Program-made: the position numbers and the translations under genes
Notes under the pieces: model-generated
Seen by the model: only the letters and a program-made list of their open reading frames with translations
Databases searched by the model: none
Told to the model about the DNA's origin: nothing
Shown here: positions 60,665-64,000 of the stretch, piece by piece
Layout of the letters: each line of letters opens with the position of its first letter
How positions within the stretch are numbered: the stretch's first letter is position 1
NCBI GenBank assembly: GCA_964642795.1
Contig: CAZXRQ010000001.1
Coordinates: 1-64,000, forward strand
From: JAVVVD01 sp964642795
GTDB lineage: Bacteria; Bacillota; Clostridia; Christensenellales; CAG-138
Reading direction: 5' to 3'
Length of the DNA: 64,000 nt

Positions 60665-60867
60665 TCGATAAACCCCGGTATTATTAAGGGCCGCAGCCCT
60701 TAATGTAAAATCCGGTCTGACGACAGGTGCGTCAGACCGGAAGGAAAATCGCAGATTTTCCCTGCTCCTCTCAGTCTTTGCCGCCCGGGAGCCTAAAGGC
60801 ACAGCCTGTAGGCAAGAGGCAAAGACTGCAAGCTCGAAAAAGTCAATATTGACTTTTTCGACAGGCT
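60662..60867. repeat. Hairpin-rich intergenic element
   Basis: Five stems are seen. H1: ATTAAGGGC/GCCCTTAAT (60683-60704, loop CGCA). H2: 12 pairs, TCCGGTCTGACG/CGTCAGACCGGA (60711-60741). H3: GGAAAATC/GATTTTCC (60743-60761). H4: 11 pairs, CAGTCTTTGCC/GGCAAAGACTG (60772-60828), enclosing two mini-stems GCC-TAAA-GGC and GCC-TGTA-GGC. H5: a perfect 28-base palindrome (60834-60861). The ends CTGTCGA (60662-60668) and TCGACAG (60858-60864) are inverted repeats, so the whole can close on itself. No open reading frame of note. This is the content of the 335-base gap between htrA and the BofC-like gene. Confidence 0.8.
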
Positions 60868-60899
60868 CTAAGGCGGCTTAAGGGCCGCCTTTTTGTTTG
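60868..60899 (+). repeat. Second copy of the 32-base terminator repeat
   Basis: It is identical to 60633-60664 except for one base near its 3' end. It borders the right side of the hairpin element. Terminators of this exact sequence were not seen elsewhere in the window. Confidence 0.85.
60870..60894 (+). terminator. Terminator (copy 2)
   Basis: The same AAGGCGGC/GCCGCCTT stem with loop TTAAGG and TTTTT at 60890-60894, upstream of the BofC-like gene. Confidence 0.85.
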
Positions 60900-60952
60900 C
60901 AGCGTATGCTTTGTGGGAATAATAGCCGCAAAACAAGGAGGATGCGGCAATT

Positions 60953-61558
60953 ATGATAGGTATGAGTATACGCGTTTTGCGCGGACTTTGTGTAGGACTG
61001 GCCGGCGCGGCTTTGTTTGGCGCGGGTATGGCGCTTGGATACATTATAGCGCCTCAGGACGGGTCCGGTGATGATATACAGGCTCAGCATGAGTCTGGCG
61101 CGCCATATGCGAGCGCTACGGATATTTCGACGGAGAAACCGGACGCTGCGGCCGTTGGCGCGTCTGAGATAATTGTTGGGGTCAACACCCGCGCCGTATT
61201 CAGCTATACGTTCAGCGGCTGCGGTCATACGCTGGATGTGCTTACCGATGACGTGACGGGCATGAATGAATCCGATGTGCGCACGGCTTATCCGAATAAG
61301 CGCATAGTAGAGTTTACACAGGAGCAGGTCGTTCTGCTGGAAAAGCTTGACGGATGCTGCCCAATGCATTATTATGTTCGGCTTGAAAACGGACGGGTTG
61401 TGGTTACACGGCGTGACGAACAGACGCTTGACCCCTGTGTTGTGGCTGAGTTTTCTCCTCCGGAGACGAGCGATGAGCAGCTGGCCGAGCTGACCGAAGG
61501 GTTGGTTTTTGACTGCCTCGAGGATATCAACGTGTATTTTGAGAGTTACGGCAGCTGA
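60953..61558 (+). CDS. BofC-like C-terminal domain protein
   Basis: The 201-residue protein has one N-terminal membrane helix (about 5-33) and a variable spacer. Then comes a domain like the C-terminal part of BofC: FSYTFSGCGHTLDVLTDDVTGMNESDVRTAYP (Cys and His conserved), VEFTQEQVVLLEKLDGCCPMHYYVRLENGRVVV and GLVFDCLEDINVYFESYGS. In Bacillus BofC restrains SpoIVB signalling in the forespore intermembrane space. Here it lacks a full BofC N-terminal domain, so the role may differ. AAGGAGGA precedes the ATG by 11 bases. Confidence 0.75.
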   Translation: MIGMSIRVLRGLCVGLAGAALFGAGMALGYIIAPQDGSGDDIQAQHESGAPYASATDISTEKPDAAAVGASEIIVGVNTRAVFSYTFSGCGHTLDVLTDDVTGMNESDVRTAYPNKRIVEFTQEQVVLLEKLDGCCPMHYYVRLENGRVVVTRRDEQTLDPCVVAEFSPPETSDEQLAELTEGLVFDCLEDINVYFESYGS

Positions 61559-61561
61559 GCG

Positions 61562-61590
61562 TTGGCAAAATGAGGTTATCATGGTAAAAT
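61562..61590 (+). promoter_or_regulatory. Promoter of ruvCAB
   Basis: TTGGCA (61562-61567) and TAAAAT (61585-61590) are 17 bases apart. A loose inverted repeat TGTAC/GTACA (61607-61611 and 61620-61624) lies downstream in the leader and does not match the usual Firmicute SOS box. Confidence 0.65.
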
Positions 61591-61643
61591 AGCCATATAT
61601 ACAGTCTGTACGAATGCGGGTACACAGTATCGGAGGACGCGCC

Positions 61644-62141
61644 GTGATAATTTTAGGCATAGATCCGGGTTACGCCATACTCGGTTACGGCGTTATCGAA
61701 TCAGACGGTGTACATATGCGCGCGTTGGACTGCGGCGTTATTCAAACCGATAAGAGCATACCGTTCCCGCAACGGCTGGACAGGCTGTATTCGGGTATGC
61801 GAGAGCTGGCAGGGTTATACCGCCCGGATCATATCGCGTTTGAGGAGCTGTTTTTCGCCCGCAATACAAAAACCGCTATACAGGTGGGCGCCGGGCGCGG
61901 CGTGGCGCTGCTTGCGGCACAGCAGAGCGGTAAGCCGCTGTATGAGTATACCCCCATGCAGATCAAGCTGGCGGTGACCGGCAACGGCCATGCGGACAAG
62001 CTGCAAGTACAGCAGATGGTAAAGCTGCTGCTGAACCTGCGCGACATACCTAAGCCCGACGATGCGGCGGATGCTTTGGGCGTGGCTATCTGTCATGGAA
62101 ACACCTCCGGACCTGCCGCTGAGGAGTTTCGCATCAAATAG
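61644..62141 (+). CDS. ruvC: Holliday junction endonuclease RuvC
   Basis: The 165-residue protein has the RuvC fold with catalytic acids in LGIDPGYAILGYG (Asp about 6), FEELFF (Glu about 67) and KPDDAADALGVA at the end. It resolves Holliday junctions made by RuvAB. The start is GTG 61644, directly behind CGGAGG. It is the first gene of ruvCAB. Confidence 0.96.
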   Translation: MIILGIDPGYAILGYGVIESDGVHMRALDCGVIQTDKSIPFPQRLDRLYSGMRELAGLYRPDHIAFEELFFARNTKTAIQVGAGRGVALLAAQQSGKPLYEYTPMQIKLAVTGNGHADKLQVQQMVKLLLNLRDIPKPDDAADALGVAICHGNTSGPAAEEFRIK

Positions 62142-62162
62142 TGATTGTGGGGTGCATTAAGC

Positions 62163-62756
62163 ATGTTTGCACACATCCGGGGCATTGTGGACAATATATA
62201 TGTCGACCGCGTAGTTATCGATGCGATGGGGGTTGGCTATGAGCTGCTCTGCAGCGCCGCTACGCTGAAAAAGCTGCGCGCTGGAGCGGAAGCAAAGCTG
62301 ATAACGCATTTTCATATAGCACAGGATTCCGTTGCATTGTACGGCTTCTATGATATTGATGAACGCACTATGTTCAGACGGCTGATATCCGTTACACGCG
62401 TAGGCCCCAAGGTCGCGCTTGCGGTGTTGGGCGCGCTGAGTGTGCAGGATATAGCTGCGGCGATAGTCACGCAAAACTCGGCGGCGTTTGCCGGGATACC
62501 CGGCTTGGGCGCAAAGACCGCCGCACGCCTGCTGCTTGAATTGAAGGAGCAGATCGGCACCGATGAAATGGTGAGCGCGGGCCTGCCGGACAGCGCGGGT
62601 ACAGCGCTGGATATGCGCACGGAGGCCATAGCCGCGCTGGTGGCGCTGGGATATGACGGAGTGACCGCAGGGCGCGCCGTGGCCAACGCGCCGGAGTGCG
62701 GCAGGGTAGAGGATATGATAACGCTTGCGCTGCGCGAGCTTGCCAGAAAGGGATAA
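62163..62756 (+). CDS. ruvA: Holliday junction protein RuvA
   Basis: The 197-residue protein has the N-terminal OB fold (MFAHIRGIVDNIYVDRVVID), the double HhH domain with TRVGPKVALAVLGALS and IPGLGAKTAARLLLELKE (about 70-130), and a C-terminal RuvB-binding domain (ALVALGYDGVTAGRAV). ATG 62163 follows GTGGGGTG. It tethers RuvB to Holliday junctions. Confidence 0.96.
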   Translation: MFAHIRGIVDNIYVDRVVIDAMGVGYELLCSAATLKKLRAGAEAKLITHFHIAQDSVALYGFYDIDERTMFRRLISVTRVGPKVALAVLGALSVQDIAAAIVTQNSAAFAGIPGLGAKTAARLLLELKEQIGTDEMVSAGLPDSAGTALDMRTEAIAALVALGYDGVTAGRAVANAPECGRVEDMITLALRELARKG

Positions 62757-62759
62757 CGC

Positions 62760-63794
62760 ATGGAAGGCGAAAGGATAATCACATCCTCGCTCATGAATGA
62801 GGATGAGCAGATCGAATACAGCCTGCGCCCGCGTTTCCTTAGCGAGTACATAGGCCAGCATAACGTTAAGGAACACATGCGCATATATATCGAGGCCGCA
62901 AAGAAGCGGGGCGAGCCGCTGGATCATGCGCTGCTTTTCGGCCCGCCGGGACTGGGTAAGACGACGCTTGCGGCGATAATCGCAAACGAGCTGGGAAGCG
63001 CCCTGCGCGTTACCAGCGGCCCTGCCATCAGCCATGCGGGCGATCTAGCCGCGCTGCTTACCAACCTCGCTGCGGGCGACGTGCTGTTTATAGACGAGAT
63101 TCACCGTCTTAACCCGAAGGTGGAGGAGGTACTGTACCCCGCCATGGAGGATTTTGCGCTGGATATAATCATCGGCAAGGGGCCCAGCGCACATTCTATA
63201 CGCTTGGATCTTCCGCGCTTTACTTTGGTAGGCGCTACCACCCGTATGGGGCTGCTGACCTCTCCGCTCAGGGATAGGTTCGGTATAAAGGAGCAGCTGG
63301 AGCTTTATGCGCCGGAGGATCTGTGCGCGATAATCGACCGCAGCGCCGACATACTCGGCATACAGATAGACCATGACGGTGCGGTGGAGATAGCTTCGCG
63401 TTCACGCGGAACTCCGCGAATAGTCAATCGCCTGCTCAAACGGGTGCGTGATTATGCGCAGGTGCGCGGAAATGGCGTTATAGATCTGCCTACTGCGCGC
63501 GACGGGCTGGATATGCTAGCGATAGACGAGCTTGGCTTGGATGCGGTGGACAGGCGTATGCTTATCACCATGATAGAAAAGTTTTCCGGCCGCCCTGTGG
63601 GGCTGGATACCATAGCCGCCGCTACGGGCGACGACGCAAGCACCATAGAGGATGTGTACGAGCCGTATTTGTTGCAGCTGGGACTGATAGCGAGGACGCC
63701 GCGTGGGCGCATAGTGCTGCCGGCCGGCTACCGGCACATGGGGTACGCGCCGCCGGAGAATAGCGCACAGCAGCGTATGGATATAACGGACTGA
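62760..63794 (+). CDS. ruvB: Holliday junction helicase RuvB
   Basis: The 344-residue AAA+ motor has Walker A LFGPPGLGKTTLAA (about 60-73), Walker B VLFIDEIHRLN (about 110), the sensor-1 GATTRMG and a C-terminal winged helix with TPRGRIVLPAGYRHMG at the end. It drives branch migration with RuvA. It begins 4 bases after ruvA. Confidence 0.97.
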   Translation: MEGERIITSSLMNEDEQIEYSLRPRFLSEYIGQHNVKEHMRIYIEAAKKRGEPLDHALLFGPPGLGKTTLAAIIANELGSALRVTSGPAISHAGDLAALLTNLAAGDVLFIDEIHRLNPKVEEVLYPAMEDFALDIIIGKGPSAHSIRLDLPRFTLVGATTRMGLLTSPLRDRFGIKEQLELYAPEDLCAIIDRSADILGIQIDHDGAVEIASRSRGTPRIVNRLLKRVRDYAQVRGNGVIDLPTARDGLDMLAIDELGLDAVDRRMLITMIEKFSGRPVGLDTIAAATGDDASTIEDVYEPYLLQLGLIARTPRGRIVLPAGYRHMGYAPPENSAQQRMDITD

Positions 63795-63813
63795 TTTTGA
63801 TTGGAGGGATAGG

Positions 63814-64000
63814 ATGAGCAAGAAGATCCGCGAATTGCAGGAGGCGCTGGACAGGCGCGAACAGGAGCTGATAGAGAAGGGGCTGAAGATCGAGGAGCTG
63901 AGCGCAAAGAACCTCGATTATCAGCGACGTGAAAGCGAGATAGTCGAGGTGCTTACCGAAGCACAGGCTACCGCAAAGCGCATATTAACAGAAGCGGAGG
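63814..64000 (+). CDS. Partial coiled-coil protein, cut by the window end
   Basis: At least 62 residues run off the window. They begin MSKKIRELQEALDRREQELI and are rich in Glu, Lys, Leu and Ala with heptad spacing; RRESEIVEVLTEAQATAKRI looks like the repeating helix of DivIVA-type or related wall-growth proteins. TGGAGGGAT precedes the ATG. The identity cannot be settled from the fragment. Confidence 0.55.
   Translation, partial: MSKKIRELQEALDRREQELIEKGLKIEELSAKNLDYQRRESEIVEVLTEAQATAKRILTEAE

Noticed and set aside
60834..60861. 28-base palindrome as a free-standing terminator
   Set aside because: It has no T run after it beyond its own arm and is better read as one stem of the larger element; a true terminator follows 9 bases later.
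61607..61624. SOS (LexA) box in the ruvC leader
   Set aside because: TGTAC/GTACA with an 8-base spacer does not fit the CGAAC-N4-GTTCG type used in Firmicutes.
1..64000. tRNA, rRNA, SRP RNA, T-box or riboswitch
   Set aside because: Gaps between genes are mostly under 150 bases and none shows a cloverleaf with CCA-like acceptor, a T-box sequence or a recognisable riboswitch core; leaders are too short.

Overview
The window reads as an uninterrupted piece of chromosome from an anaerobic, low-complexity-promoter Firmicute, most likely a member of the Clostridia with a moderately high GC content. The evidence is the gene content (nadD-yqeK-rsfS block, spoVB-mazG-hup block, a BofC-type spore-signalling protein, NfnAB, a BMP-type nucleoside ABC transporter, DUF6897, DUF5685, MutS2, ruvCAB), strong Shine-Dalgarno sequences before almost every gene, sigma-A type promoters with 16 to 18 base spacers, and the absence of outer-membrane functions. 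No rRNA, tRNA, CRISPR array, transposase or phage gene was found.

Layout. 0.1-4.7 kb: a NadD-YqeK fusion, RsfS, an AlkD-like glycosylase and an EF-G-like GTPase. 4.7-12 kb: envelope and surface genes (small lipoprotein, CPBP protease, hotdog thioesterase, two L,D-transpeptidases in tandem, a binding-protein-like lipoprotein, an EamA transporter) ending in a DUF5131 protein. 12-16 kb: NfnAB electron-bifurcating transhydrogenase, a DUF6897 protein with an unclear start, an Atg22-type transporter. 16-22.5 kb: peptidoglycan-binding/LysM protein, nitroreductase diverging from a 5'-nucleotidase plus serine hydrolase, EamA transporter diverging from an MreB-like actin. 22.5-26 kb (minus): hup, mazG, spoVB. 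26-31 kb: ABC exporter, uridine-kinase-like protein, GDPD, zinc-ribbon protein, FlK-like thioesterase. 31-37.3 kb (minus): a nucleoside uptake and salvage locus: binding protein, ATPase, two permeases, thymidine kinase and a deoxyribosyltransferase-like protein. 37.5-39.5 kb: DUF5685, J-domain protein with a cysteine-rich tail, membrane protein. 39.6-51.6 kb: PBP1A, DUF3592, pyrimidine-nucleoside phosphorylase, PolA, CoaE, lytic transglycosylase, peptide-binding protein, LspA, RluD. 51.7-64 kb: ZapA, U32 peptidase, MutS2, DUF523, a two-component system, HtrA, BofC-like protein, ruvCAB and a cut coiled-coil gene.

How it fits together. Several sets work on one task: nucleoside import, phosphorolysis and rephosphorylation (31-37 kb and 42.6 kb); cell-wall synthesis and turnover (the two L,D-transpeptidases, PBP1A, lytic transglycosylase, SpoVB, MreB-like, ZapA); DNA maintenance (AlkD, PolA, MutS2, RuvABC); and envelope stress (two-component system next to HtrA). 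Many neighbours overlap by 4 or 8 bases, which indicates translational coupling.

The most unusual non-coding feature is a roughly 205-base, densely hairpinned element at 60,662-60,867 lying between two nearly identical copies of a terminator. Other points worth attention are a conserved-looking DUF5685/J-domain/membrane-protein cassette whose first protein has two acidic motifs resembling isoprenoid synthases, a DUF5131 protein with a radical-SAM-like cysteine triad coupled to a transporter, a gene that appears to need a non-standard start codon, and several promoter-overlapping inverted repeats that look like operators. Everything is read by eye; no database search was run.
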